From NCBI RefSeq assembly GCF_937997535.1, contig NZ_CALKTT010000062.1:1-17821 (forward strand): a DNA stretch of 17,821 nucleotides. Direction: 5' to 3'. A model generated the notes under the pieces. It ran no database searches. It had not been told where the DNA came from and saw only the letters and a list, made by a program, of their open reading frames with translations. Each line of letters starts with the position of its first letter. Position 1 is the stretch's first letter. The position numbers and the translations under genes are program-made. Origin of the DNA: an uncultured Campylobacter sp. (GTDB lineage Bacteria; Campylobacterota; Campylobacteria; Campylobacterales; Campylobacteraceae). Shown piece by piece: positions 1 to 6,657 of this stretch.

Positions 1-2
1 CC

Positions 3-593
3 TCGCAAAACCCAATCCCGCTTTGGGTATATCGCAAGATAAATTTCATCAAAAGTCTGCGTGATCTAGGCAACCTCAATATTCTAAAAGATTTCAACGA
101 TACGCTTATAGAATGGGATTATAAGAGCCAAAGCATTTTTATGTCTATCCCATATACTTCCGAGGAGCTAATCTACGAGGACGGACACCTGCTATATTAC
201 GTCTGCGGTCGGCTTAAGCATGAATACGTAAAGAATATCAATCCGGCTCAAAGTAGCGGTAAAATCCAATCTCACGAGCTTAAATCTATTAGGGAGGCTT
301 ACAATAGCGGTATTAAGCCAGTTTATTACAACCCGTATAAGATATTCCGCACCGCTTGGAAAGATATGAGCGACGAGCGCCTAAAATTATACTGGCGCGA
401 CAACCAAAAAGAGATGACCGACGACATTTTAAGTGTTCAAGATTACGCTACGCTTGAGAATGAGATGATTGAGCGTGGCTTCTTGCAACGATATAAAAAT
501 CATATCAGATATTTTACGGAACACGCTCTTGAGGATATTAGAGAGCTCGAATTTAAGTATTCAAATAACGGCGTTATGCCGTATCCGTTTTGA
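3..593 (+). CDS. Hypothetical protein, 3' part of a gene that begins before the window
   Basis: The reading frame is open from base 3 to the TGA at 591-593. The first in-frame ATG (141) has no convincing ribosome binding site, so I read this as the C-terminal 196 residues of a longer protein rather than a 150-residue protein. It is hydrophilic, rich in Tyr, Glu and Lys, with no signal peptide or membrane segment. I do not recognise the family. The last 15 residues, LEFKYSNNGVMPYPF, recur exactly at the end of the next gene, a methyltransferase, although the rest of the two proteins is unrelated. The gap to the methyltransferase start is 12 bp, so the two are probably co-transcribed. The integrase downstream suggests that it belongs to a mobile element. 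Function unknown. Confidence 0.75.
   Translation, partial: SQNPIPLWVYRKINFIKSLRDLGNLNILKDFNDTLIEWDYKSQSIFMSIPYTSEELIYEDGHLLYYVCGRLKHEYVKNINPAQSSGKIQSHELKSIREAYNSGIKPVYYNPYKIFRTAWKDMSDERLKLYWRDNQKEMTDDILSVQDYATLENEMIERGFLQRYKNHIRYFTEHALEDIRELEFKYSNNGVMPYPF
549..591 (+). repeat. 43-bp direct repeat, copy 1 (3' end of the first gene)
   Basis: Matches 1593-1635 at 42 of 43 positions. The only difference is A at 563 against T at 1607, a synonymous TCA/TCT change. It encodes the last 14 residues of the gene and the first base of the stop codon. It contains a short palindrome, ATAACG-G-CGTTAT, overlapping a second one, ACGGC-GTTAT-GCCGT. The repeat period is 1044 bp, a multiple of three, so both copies are read in the same frame. 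Confidence 0.95.
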
Positions 594-605
594 AAGGATA
601 ATATT

Positions 606-1637
606 TTGCATATTGCGACTATCTTTTCAGGCATCGGCGTAGCAGAGATGGCGCATCGCAAGGTATTCGGCTGTAGCGGCACGATCTTTGCTTGCGAAAT
701 CGACAAATTCGCCCGCCTCAGCTATGAAGCCAATGCAGGCAACCACCAAAACGTGCCTTCCTATGAGGACGTCCGCACCCTAGACGCTACGAGGTATCGC
801 GGACAAATAGACGTGCTCGTAGGAGGTAGCCCTTGTCAAGACTTTTCTATCGTGGGAGAGCGAGCGGGCACGGAGGGAGATCGCGGCAATCTCATCTGGC
901 AATACTGTCGCATAGTGAAAGAATGCCGCCCGGAGGTTTTCGTATTCGAAAACGTCAAAGGCTTTCTATCGATCGAAAAAGGCAAAGCCTATGTGAACTT
1001 CCTGAACGCTTTGCGCGATCTCGGCTATCACTGCCACGCCGAAATTCTCAATACAAAAGACTACGGCATCCCTCAAAACAGAGAGCGTCTTTATGTAGTG
1101 GGCTTTTTGGATGCGGATAGGTATTTTTCCTTCCATTTTGCGCCGAAAAAGCCTTTGAAACTCACGCTTGGGGATATGCTAGAGCCCTTTGTAAATGAAA
1201 AATACTTTTTGAGCGAGCGCGCGATTGCCGGGATGAGGCGAAAGAATCCGAAATTCAAAGGGCAATTCCGCCCGGTTTCGGAATTCGGCGGCGTAAGCAA
1301 CACGCTAACTACAAATCAGGGCGCACGTAGGACGGATACTTTCATCATCCAACGAGCGCGAGGCTTCAACAAAGGCGGCGAGCTTGAGTTGTGCCCTACG
1401 ATCAGCTCAAATTCTTTCGCGCAAAACGATCCGCTCTGCAGCGAGCGCATACGCAAACTCACTCCGAGAGAGTGCCTACGCCTGCAAGGCATAGATGATG
1501 ATTTCAAAATCGTAGTGAGCGATACGCAGATATACAAACAAGCGGGGAATGCTATGAGCCAAAACGTTGTAGAGATGATTTTTAGACAGTTGGAATTTAA
1601 GTATTCTAATAACGGCGTTATGCCGTATCCGTTTTAG
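606..1637 (+). CDS. DNA (cytosine-5-)-methyltransferase, dcm-like, on a mobile element
   Basis: Transfers a methyl group from S-adenosylmethionine to C5 of cytosine in a specific DNA site. Family motifs appear in order: FSGIG (7-11, AdoMet binding), GGSPCQDFS with catalytic Cys77, FENV (114-117), QNRER (157-161), then a target-recognition region of roughly residues 190-280, RKLTPRECLRLQG and QAGNAM. The TTG start is supported by AAAGGA at 593-598 and by FSGIG lying only six residues in; the next ATG would remove that motif. The 343 residues are normal for the family, but the last 15 (LEFKYSNNGVMPYPF) are an added tail copied from the upstream gene. No restriction endonuclease gene is visible, so it may be a solitary methylase or have a partner to the left. 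The recognition site cannot be read from the sequence. Confidence 0.94.
   Translation: MHIATIFSGIGVAEMAHRKVFGCSGTIFACEIDKFARLSYEANAGNHQNVPSYEDVRTLDATRYRGQIDVLVGGSPCQDFSIVGERAGTEGDRGNLIWQYCRIVKECRPEVFVFENVKGFLSIEKGKAYVNFLNALRDLGYHCHAEILNTKDYGIPQNRERLYVVGFLDADRYFSFHFAPKKPLKLTLGDMLEPFVNEKYFLSERAIAGMRRKNPKFKGQFRPVSEFGGVSNTLTTNQGARRTDTFIIQRARGFNKGGELELCPTISSNSFAQNDPLCSERIRKLTPRECLRLQGIDDDFKIVVSDTQIYKQAGNAMSQNVVEMIFRQLEFKYSNNGVMPYPF
1593..1635 (+). repeat. 43-bp direct repeat, copy 2 (3' end of the methyltransferase gene)
   Basis: Second copy of 549-591. It supplies the last 14 residues of the methyltransferase and the first T of its TAG stop. Family methyltransferases normally end shortly after motif X (QAGNAM plus one helix), so this copy looks like the added one. 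About 21 bp past the stop the sequence TTTGAAAGGAT recurs; the same string spans the junction directly after copy 1. Confidence 0.95.
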
Positions 1638-1672
1638 GAAAAATTTTCAAAATTTATTTGAAAGGATGAGAG

Positions 1673-1894
1673 ATGTCTATAAGATATCAATGTGATGTAT
1701 GCGATAAGCTTGATGATGGATATCCAATGGATATTTACAAAGTATCTAAGGAAGTCCAGGACTATACTGGGTTTTTTTATGAGCATATTTGTAAAGAGTG
1801 TTTAAAGGTTCTGACTGAAGATGATAGAGGAAAAAAAATGTTTATAGTTAGGAATGGCAAGATCTTATTAAAAAGTGATAAAAGGCTTAAGTGA
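1673..1894 (+). CDS. Small zinc-ribbon-like protein (double CxxC), function unknown
   Basis: A 73-residue protein with two Cys pairs, CDVC near residue 8 and CKEC near residue 41, spaced as in a small zinc-binding knuckle or ribbon. It is otherwise polar and has no signal peptide. Its ATG follows a good AAAGGA site (TTGAAAGGATGAGAG). Its stop overlaps a possible GTG start of the integrase by four bases, so the two are probably translated together. It is more AT-rich than the methyltransferase and the chromosomal genes to the right. Short proteins of this kind on mobile elements are often regulators or adaptors, but nothing here shows which. I do not recognise the family. Confidence 0.7.
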   Translation: MSIRYQCDVCDKLDDGYPMDIYKVSKEVQDYTGFFYEHICKECLKVLTEDDRGKKMFIVRNGKILLKSDKRLK

Positions 1895-1905
1895 AAGGCT
1901 TTACG

Positions 1906-2772
1906 ATGTTGCTTAATGAGCTTTTTAACGATTATGTAGAATTTTACGAGCTGATACTTCGTAAGCATACTTTAGAAAGTGATATATCAACCTACAAGAA
2001 GCATATAGCTTCAAGTTTGGGCGAAAAAGATGTAAGCGATATAAGCTTTTTGGATATTCAAAGGCTCTGTAACGGCTTAATCAAGGCTGATTATAAAATC
2101 AAGACCGTTAAAAATATCCTTGCAAAGCTGCACGTAATCTTTAAATTTGCTCAAAAGCTCGAACTTGTAGCTAAAAATCCTTGCGACTTCGTCGAGCTGC
2201 CTAAATTTGACAATAAGCGATATTTTGATTATCCGCTATCCGTCCAAAGGCAATTTATAAAAGCTATTTGCGAGAATGAGGCGGATAGTGCCGATATATT
2301 CTTTTTTCTACTCCACGGCAGGCGTAAAAATGAGGTCTTAAGTTTGCGTTGGAGCGATGTAAATTTAAAAACTAAAACCTACGTTATACCTTTTCAAATC
2401 AATAAAGCCAAGCGCGACATGGTCTATTCTATGAGCGACGAGCTTTATAAAAGGTTATTGAAACGCTATATATCCGCAAAACAGAATAATCAACTAAATA
2501 GCTACGTCTTTATCAATCCTGCTACTAAAACAAAATTTGTTGATCTGCGTAGAAGTTGGAATTCTTTGCTAAAGAGGAATAATCTACCTAAAATCAGGCT
2601 TCACGATATAAGGCATCTTATCGGCACTTACTGTATTAATTATCTTAAGTTACCGATCGAACAAGTGAGTTTTACTCTCGGTCATACGAATATCATTACT
2701 ACGCAAAAATACATCACTGCCAATATAAAACAATCGAAAAATACTATCGAAAATTTGATGAATTCTGTTTAA
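1906..2772 (+). CDS. Tyrosine recombinase/integrase of a genomic island or prophage
   Basis: Site-specific recombinase that cuts and rejoins DNA through a phosphotyrosine. From the ATG at 1906 it is 288 residues: an N-terminal SAM-like core-binding domain (about 1-100) and a C-terminal catalytic domain. Catalytic residues are visible: Arg140 in HGRRKNE, His233 and Arg236 in LHDIRH, His260 in LGHTN, and nucleophile Tyr269 in TTQKY. I chose ATG 1906 because GAAAGG lies well placed at 1893-1898. A GTG at 1891, overlapping the previous stop, would add five residues and cannot be excluded. The gene ends 107 bp before the 3' end of tRNA-fMet and points at it, the usual layout for an island integrated into a tRNA gene. 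It is AT-rich compared with the core genes to the right. Confidence 0.95.
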   Translation: MLLNELFNDYVEFYELILRKHTLESDISTYKKHIASSLGEKDVSDISFLDIQRLCNGLIKADYKIKTVKNILAKLHVIFKFAQKLELVAKNPCDFVELPKFDNKRYFDYPLSVQRQFIKAICENEADSADIFFFLLHGRRKNEVLSLRWSDVNLKTKTYVIPFQINKAKRDMVYSMSDELYKRLLKRYISAKQNNQLNSYVFINPATKTKFVDLRRSWNSLLKRNNLPKIRLHDIRHLIGTYCINYLKLPIEQVSFTLGHTNIITTQKYITANIKQSKNTIENLMNSV

Positions 2773-2773
2773 G

Positions 2774-2804
2774 TAAAAAATAAGCGTTGTGATCCATACG
2801 CTTA
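2774..2804 (-). terminator. Probable rho-independent terminator of the tRNA-Gln/tRNA-fMet transcript
   Basis: On the minus strand TAAGCGT pairs with ACGCTTA (7 bp, arms at 2798-2804 and 2781-2787, 10-nt loop) and a run of six T follows. It lies about 75 bp beyond the 3' end of tRNA-fMet. The stem has only three G-C pairs, so it is of moderate strength. It lies on the mobile-element side of the presumed attachment site. Confidence 0.5.
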
Positions 2805-2879
2805 AAATAAGCTTAATGCTTTCCATTAGAAAAATAAGAATATTTTAAGATTTTATCAAATGCCCTTGTAATGGGTGTT

Positions 2880-2954
<75 letters not shown>

Positions 2955-2994
2955 ATACAAAAAGCGCGAATAAATTTGAATACGATTCGCAAAA

Positions 2995-3069
2995 TGGATG
3001 GGGTAGGAGGATTCGAACCTCCGAATGATTGGACCAAAACCAATTGCCTTACCGCTTGGCTATACCCCA
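2995..3069 (-). tRNA. tRNA-Gln (TTG)
   Basis: 75 nt with encoded CCA at 2995-2997. The acceptor stem TGGGGTA pairs with TACCCCA, the anticodon stem is TTGG/CCAA, and the anticodon TTG lies in loop TTTTGGT. It starts about 17 bp after the -10 box of a strong promoter and is followed by tRNA-fMet on the same strand. Confidence 0.95.
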
Positions 3070-3085
3070 TCAAAAAAGGACTTTA

Positions 3086-3114
3086 ATTATACAAAAACTT
3101 TAACCAAAAGTCAA
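3086..3114 (-). promoter_or_regulatory. Promoter of the tRNA-Gln/tRNA-fMet operon
   Basis: On the minus strand: TTGACT (3109-3114), a 17-bp spacer, and TATAAT (3086-3091). Transcription should start about 10 bp before the 5' end of tRNA-Gln (3069). The -35 box differs from the sigma-70 consensus by one base. Confidence 0.8.
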
Positions 3115-3188
3115 GATTAGTCTTAAGCTCTATTAGCGGATTAATGAAAATCAGCAAGACTCAACGAATAAATTATATTTATATAAAC

Positions 3189-3219
3189 AAAAAAAGGCTC
3201 TAGCTGAAGCTAGAGCCTT
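3189..3219 (-). terminator. Strong rho-independent terminator of the pilin-like gene
   Basis: AAGGCTCTAGC pairs with GCTAGAGCCTT (arms 3209-3219 and 3194-3204, 11 bp, 4-nt loop), and the minus strand then runs into seven T (3189-3195). It starts about 24 bp after the stop codon of the pilin-like gene. With the dedicated promoter it makes that gene monocistronic. Confidence 0.9.
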
Positions 3220-3242
3220 AAAAAAATATCTATACTAAAATA

Positions 3243-3650
3243 TTAGTTATAGTTAACGTTTTTACCACCGAACTTAAGACCAGTATCCTTACTAATTCTG
3301 GCATTAATTTGTGATAGACCAGGCATGCCCCAAACCTGTCCGCATAAACCAGTATCATTAACAGTTACAGACATTGTATCATTATTTGGACCAACAGCTT
3401 TAAAGCATTCTAATGACTTAACTTTTACTGGATTAGCAACATTTGTCATAGCACTAACATCGGTCGAAAAATTACCTTGAGATGTATAATAAGCACCCAA
3501 ATCTGTTACCATAGTCTGAATGTTAGAAGCTGCCTTAGAAACCTCAGCATCATCACGAGTAGCTGCAAGTCTTGGAATAGCAACAGCTGCTAAAATACCT
3601 AAAATAACGATAACAAAGATCAACTCGATCATAGTAAAACCTTTTTTCAT
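3243..3650 (-). CDS. Type IV pilin-like/pseudopilin precursor
   Basis: A 135-residue protein with a classic class III (prepilin) signal: MKKG then FTMIELIFVIVILGILAAVA. Prepilin peptidase should cut after Gly4 and methylate Phe5; Glu9 is the conserved Glu+5 needed for assembly. The hydrophobic N-terminal helix (about residues 5-27) anchors the subunit in the inner membrane before it joins a filament or pseudopilus. The C-terminal part has two Cys (in LECFKAV and GLCGQVW), likely a disulfide in the variable domain. In Campylobacter such proteins serve type II-like secretion or DNA uptake machines, but no assembly ATPase, peptidase or secretin gene is nearby, so the exact system is open. AAGGAG lies just before the ATG. 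A consensus promoter and a strong terminator suggest high expression. Confidence 0.92.
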   Translation of the reverse strand: MKKGFTMIELIFVIVILGILAAVAIPRLAATRDDAEVSKAASNIQTMVTDLGAYYTSQGNFSTDVSAMTNVANPVKVKSLECFKAVGPNNDTMSVTVNDTGLCGQVWGMPGLSQINARISKDTGLKFGGKNVNYN

Positions 3651-3677
3651 GGTTTACTCCTTAAATAAAATTCATTC

Positions 3678-3693
3678 CGCATACCTATATGCG
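3678..3693 (-). promoter_or_regulatory. Small hairpin in the 5' leader of the pilin-like mRNA
   Basis: On the minus strand CGCATA pairs with TATGCG around the 4-nt loop TAGG, and the stem could extend past one bulged base by TT/AA. It lies between the predicted transcription start (about 3699) and the AAGGAG site. It may stabilise the mRNA; no ligand-binding structure is apparent. Confidence 0.4.
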
Positions 3694-3705
3694 AAACTTG
3701 GCGTA

Positions 3706-3734
3706 ATTATAGAGAAAAATTTAAAAATTGTCAA
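3706..3734 (-). promoter_or_regulatory. Full-consensus sigma-70 promoter of the pilin-like gene
   Basis: On the minus strand: TTGACA (3729-3734), exactly 17 bp, then TATAAT (3706-3711). Every base matches the sigma-70 consensus. The expected start is near 3699, giving a leader of about 50 nt. A perfect -35 is unusual for Campylobacter, whose housekeeping promoters generally lack a conserved -35 box. Confidence 0.85.
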
Positions 3735-3928
3735 TAGTTTTTGGCAAATTTTTTACAATTTATTTACAAAGTCCGATTTTATAGGCATTTCAAAATCAAA
3801 ATTTCAAGCTCATTTCGTCTATTAATGCATTTCGGCGGCGCCTCTGCACATTGATACCATAAAAAATTATTTGCTTTCATTCTTGTGCATCACGCGATAA
3901 ACCATATGTCTATTCGAGATACAGGATA

Positions 3929-5119
3929 CTACAGCCCGTATCGCTTGGTTAAAATTTCATACTCCTCTACACATCTATCGCGCAGAAACGGCCACCAGCG
4001 GCGCACATTTTCGCATCTTTGCATATCGATGGTTACGACTTCACATAGCTCATCGGTGCTATTTGCGCGAAACAGCTGTTCGCCCTGTGCGCCAAAAACA
4101 AAGCTATTGCCCCAAAATCTAATCCCCTCTTCGCTGGCAAGCCGCTCTACGCGCTGTTTATTCGGCAGTACCTCTAAAGTTTCGCCGTTAAATTTGATCT
4201 CTATCGAGATCTTTAAATTCTCTCGCGCCACCTCATTTTTCGCGGGCAAAATTTCGCCGCCGATCGCCATTTTACCGCTATCCGTTAGCGCCCCGTTATT
4301 AAAAGATAAAATTCCGCCCTCGCTTAAAATTTTACTATCGTCGCTCGCATCCGCGGAGCGTAAAATTTTATCGCTGGCTGCTCCGCCGTCGCTTATTGCC
4401 GAAATTTCATTTCCTCCGGATAAAATTTCATCCGGCGAGACTTCGCTAAGCGCGGCGCTCTCAAAGCCCACGCGATTTACGGCGATTACGGGCAGGGAGT
4501 TTGCTACAGCATGCCCGCGCTGTACCGCGACCCAAGCCTCCAGCTGACGCGCTTTTTCGTCCTCGCCGTCGCCGTCGAACCACCCGATCGCGGTCGGATA
4601 TATGAGCAGCTCGGCGCCCCGTAGCGCCATCGCGCGCGCCGCCTCGGGATACCACTGATCCCAGCACACGAGCACGCCGAGCCGTCCCACGCTCGTATCT
4701 ATGGGCTCAAAGCCCAGATCGCCCGGCGTGAAATAAAATTTTTCGTAAAACTGCGGATCGTCGGGGATATGCATCTTGCGATACCGCCCCGCGATAGAGC
4801 CGTCGCGCTCGAAGACCACGGCGGTATTGTGATACAGCCCCGCGGCGCGGCGCTCGAAAAGCGAGCTTACCAGCACGACGCCAAATCTCTTCGCCACCTT
4901 GCTCCACAGCCGCAAATCGCGCTCGAAATCCTGCACGTAATCAAAATTTTCGGTATTTTCGCGCTGGCAAAAATAATGCGTCTGATGAAGCTCTTGCAAA
5001 ACGATTAATTGCGCGCCCTTCGTCGCTGCGCGCGCGATGAGCTCGATACTATGCGCTATCGTGCGCGCCTTGGTACCTTCAAATTTATGCGAAATCAGCC
5101 CAACTTTTAAAATTTTCAT
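3929..5119 (-). CDS. aguB: N-carbamoylputrescine amidase (AguB), nitrilase family, with a large insertion
   Basis: Hydrolyses N-carbamoylputrescine to putrescine, CO2 and ammonia, the last step of the agmatine route to polyamines; cytoplasmic. The nitrilase catalytic triad is present: Glu43 (LQELHQ), Lys115 (YRKMHIP) and Cys152 (VCWDQWYPEAAR). The match to the family is close from the start to VNRVGFE (about residue 220) and again from GIRFWGNSFVFG (332) to the C-terminus. Between these lie about 109 extra residues (222-330), low in complexity and rich in Ser, Gly, Asp and recurring KILS/EILS words, making 396 residues instead of the usual 290 or so. The frame stays open and the active site is intact, so the gene is probably functional. 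AAGGA precedes the ATG. The gene follows aguA by 20 bp and is surely in the same operon. Confidence 0.93.
   Translation of the reverse strand: MKILKVGLISHKFEGTKARTIAHSIELIARAATKGAQLIVLQELHQTHYFCQRENTENFDYVQDFERDLRLWSKVAKRFGVVLVSSLFERRAAGLYHNTAVVFERDGSIAGRYRKMHIPDDPQFYEKFYFTPGDLGFEPIDTSVGRLGVLVCWDQWYPEAARAMALRGAELLIYPTAIGWFDGDGEDEKARQLEAWVAVQRGHAVANSLPVIAVNRVGFESAALSEVSPDEILSGGNEISAISDGGAASDKILRSADASDDSKILSEGGILSFNNGALTDSGKMAIGGEILPAKNEVARENLKISIEIKFNGETLEVLPNKQRVERLASEEGIRFWGNSFVFGAQGEQLFRANSTDELCEVVTIDMQRCENVRRWWPFLRDRCVEEYEILTKRYGL
4130..4456 (-). repeat. Low-complexity in-frame insertion inside aguB
   Basis: This part of aguB contains repeated AAAATTT/TAAAATTTTA words separated by short GC-rich stretches, the same word that fills the intergenic DNA of the window. 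On the coding strand they give recurring D/S-K/E-I-L-S/R followed by GG or AD. One stretch forms a small inverted repeat, CCGGAT...ATCCGG. The boundaries are approximate and placed where nitrilase family similarity stops and resumes. Confidence 0.65.
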
Positions 5120-5139
5120 ATTGTTCCTTAGGTCTAAAT

Positions 5140-6132
5140 TTAAAGCCTGAATTTATTCATGCACGAACAGTGCAACGAGCCGTTTTGGCGGATGAAAACG
5201 CGCGCATTCACCCCCACTACTTCGCGATCCGCACACGCCGCACGCAGACGCGACAGCGCCAGCTCGTCCGCCGCGCGATTTGGATCGTGCGGATCTGCGG
5301 GGTCCGCGTAGGTGGGCACGATGAGCGCGCCGTTTAAAAAGACGAAATTTGCGTAAGTCGCGGGCAGCCTGCGCCCCTGATAAAAGATCGCGCACGGGAT
5401 CGGCAGTTCGATCACGTCGTATCCGAGCGATAAAATTTCATTCCTCATCGCGCCAAGCTCCGTATAGTGCAGATCGCTAGGATCGTCGCACGACGAAATA
5501 GCCACAGTGCGCGGGTTTAAAAAGCGCGCAAGAGTATCGACGTGGCTATCGGTATCGTCACCTTTTATGAAGCCGCGCTCTAGCCAGATTATCTTTTTTA
5601 GCCCGAAAATTTCACGCAGCCGCGCGTCCAGCTCCGCCTTGCTTAGAGAGTTGCGATTTTCGTTTAGCAAACACGCGCTCGTAGTTAGCATCGTGCCCGC
5701 GCCGTCAAAATCGACGCTGCCGCCTTCTAAGATCAGATCCATGTCTCGTAGCGGACGAGCGCTCGCAGCGTAAAGCTTAGAATTTAACGCATCGTCCTTA
5801 GCACTTGCGAACTTGCCGCCCCAGGCGTTGAAACGAAAATTTAGCCCCGTGATTTTGCCGCCCTCCTCTACGTCGATCGCGCCGTAATCGCGGATCCACG
5901 TATCGTCAGTATCGATTTGCACGAAGCTGACGTTTGCGAAGTCGTCGCAAATTTGCTCAAAATCCTCGCGGCTAGGCGCGATCGCGACGACCGGCTCAAA
6001 CCTCGCTGCGGCGGCGATAAAGTCGCGATAAACCGCCCGTATCTCGCCTAAATACGGCGCCCAGTCGGTACCTGCGTGCGGCAAAGACACCAAAAGCGCC
6101 TCTTGCTCCTCCCATTCGGCGAATGCTCTCAT
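5140..6132 (-). CDS. aguA: Agmatine deiminase (AguA)
   Basis: Converts agmatine and water to N-carbamoylputrescine and ammonia; the product feeds AguB, encoded 20 bp downstream. It belongs to the peptidylarginine deiminase-like superfamily. Visible motifs: WEEQEALLVSLPH near the N-terminus, DTWIRDYG (Asp82), LEGGSVDFDG (Glu136), GDDTDSHVDTLARF (His197, Asp199) and the C-terminal SLHC with nucleophile Cys322. At 330 residues it is slightly shorter than E. coli- or plant-type enzymes but normal for Campylobacterota. GGAG precedes the ATG by seven bases. A TATAAT box lies 28 bp upstream of the start, behind tRNA-Arg. The pair makes putrescine; no arginine decarboxylase is in the window. Confidence 0.95.
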   Translation of the reverse strand: MRAFAEWEEQEALLVSLPHAGTDWAPYLGEIRAVYRDFIAAAARFEPVVAIAPSREDFEQICDDFANVSFVQIDTDDTWIRDYGAIDVEEGGKITGLNFRFNAWGGKFASAKDDALNSKLYAASARPLRDMDLILEGGSVDFDGAGTMLTTSACLLNENRNSLSKAELDARLREIFGLKKIIWLERGFIKGDDTDSHVDTLARFLNPRTVAISSCDDPSDLHYTELGAMRNEILSLGYDVIELPIPCAIFYQGRRLPATYANFVFLNGALIVPTYADPADPHDPNRAADELALSRLRAACADREVVGVNARVFIRQNGSLHCSCMNKFRL

Positions 6133-6159
6133 TTTTGCTCCAAGATTAAAATTTCACGG

Positions 6160-6165
6160 ATTATA
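6160..6165 (-). promoter_or_regulatory. Probable -10 box of the aguA-aguB operon
   Basis: TATAAT on the minus strand in the context CGCTATAATCC, with T-rich DNA upstream and no recognisable -35, as is common in Campylobacter. The expected start near 6153 gives a leader of about 20 nt. Read-through from tRNA-Arg, whose 3' end is about 30 bp upstream, is also possible. Confidence 0.55.
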
Positions 6166-6196
6166 GCGAAGCTCGGTTTAAAAAGATATTTGTGGA

Positions 6197-6273
6197 TGGT
6201 GCGCCCGGAGGAATTCGAATCCCCGACCTTTTGAACCGCAATCAAATGCTCTATCCAGCTGAGCTACGAGCGC
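6197..6273 (-). tRNA. tRNA-Arg (GCG)
   Basis: 77 nt with encoded CCA at 6197-6199. The acceptor GCGCTCG pairs with CGGGCGC (one T-G wobble). The D-arm carries the Arg identity base A20 (GGATA). The anticodon stem TTTGA/TCAAA holds loop TTGCGGT, anticodon GCG, reading CGC and CGT. In most bacteria these codons are read by a tRNA-Arg with ACG whose A is edited to inosine, so GCG is unusual. The last pair of the T-stem is A53-U61 where almost all tRNAs have G53-C61. The cloverleaf is otherwise sound, so I take it as functional. Confidence 0.93.
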
Positions 6274-6292
6274 ACGAAATAAAAGAAACGGG

Positions 6293-6298
6293 ATTATA
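6293..6298 (-). promoter_or_regulatory. Probable -10 box of tRNA-Arg
   Basis: TATAAT on the minus strand, 19 bp before the 5' end of tRNA-Arg. A possible TTGGCT lies upstream, but at 19 bp the spacing is poor. Confidence 0.55.
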
Positions 6299-6657
6299 GC
6301 GTTTTTAGCTTAAATTTAGCCAAAAAGACGGTTTAAATTTCGACATGCGATAAATTTCAGCTTCACATTTTTTTACATTTTTGTGTTTGCCAGATCGCGA
6401 CGCCTAGTTTTTCGTTTAAATTCCAACGTGCAAGAATTTTAACCTACTCAAATTTACCTTGTATCGTGCCGAAATTTAACTAAGGATTCTGCTCGCATCT
6501 TGGAATTTAAAATTTATCCTACTTAAAATTCCGCGAGCCAAATTTAAAATATCCTAAAAATTTTACAACTTTGCAGCCCAAATCCCACGCAAAATAAATA
6601 AAATTTATCGCTTTTTAGGTATCATAAGCAAGTAATAAAATTAACGTGGGAGATAAA
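6299..6657. other. Intergenic region between the divergent tRNA-Arg and the secreted-protein gene
   Basis: About 360 bp without a convincing gene. It is AT-rich, with many AAATTT and AATTTAAAATTT words and several T runs. It must hold promoters for both directions. On the plus strand only a GGGAG ribosome binding site (6648-6652) is clear; a -10 for that gene is not. Confidence 0.6.

Noticed and set aside
833..1120. 95-codon plus-strand frame inside the methyltransferase gene
   Set aside because: Shadow of the methyltransferase in another frame; Arg/Ser-rich without a ribosome binding site.
549..1635. Integron-type attC sites at the ends of the two genes
   Set aside because: The repeats are coding and contain short palindromes, but lack the GTTRRRY/RYYYAAC core pairs of attC; only a looser cassette idea is kept as a finding.
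3885..4547. 220-codon plus-strand open frame opposite aguB
   Set aside because: Ser-rich and without a ribosome binding site; the opposite strand has the full nitrilase motifs, so this is a shadow frame helped by the low-complexity insertion.
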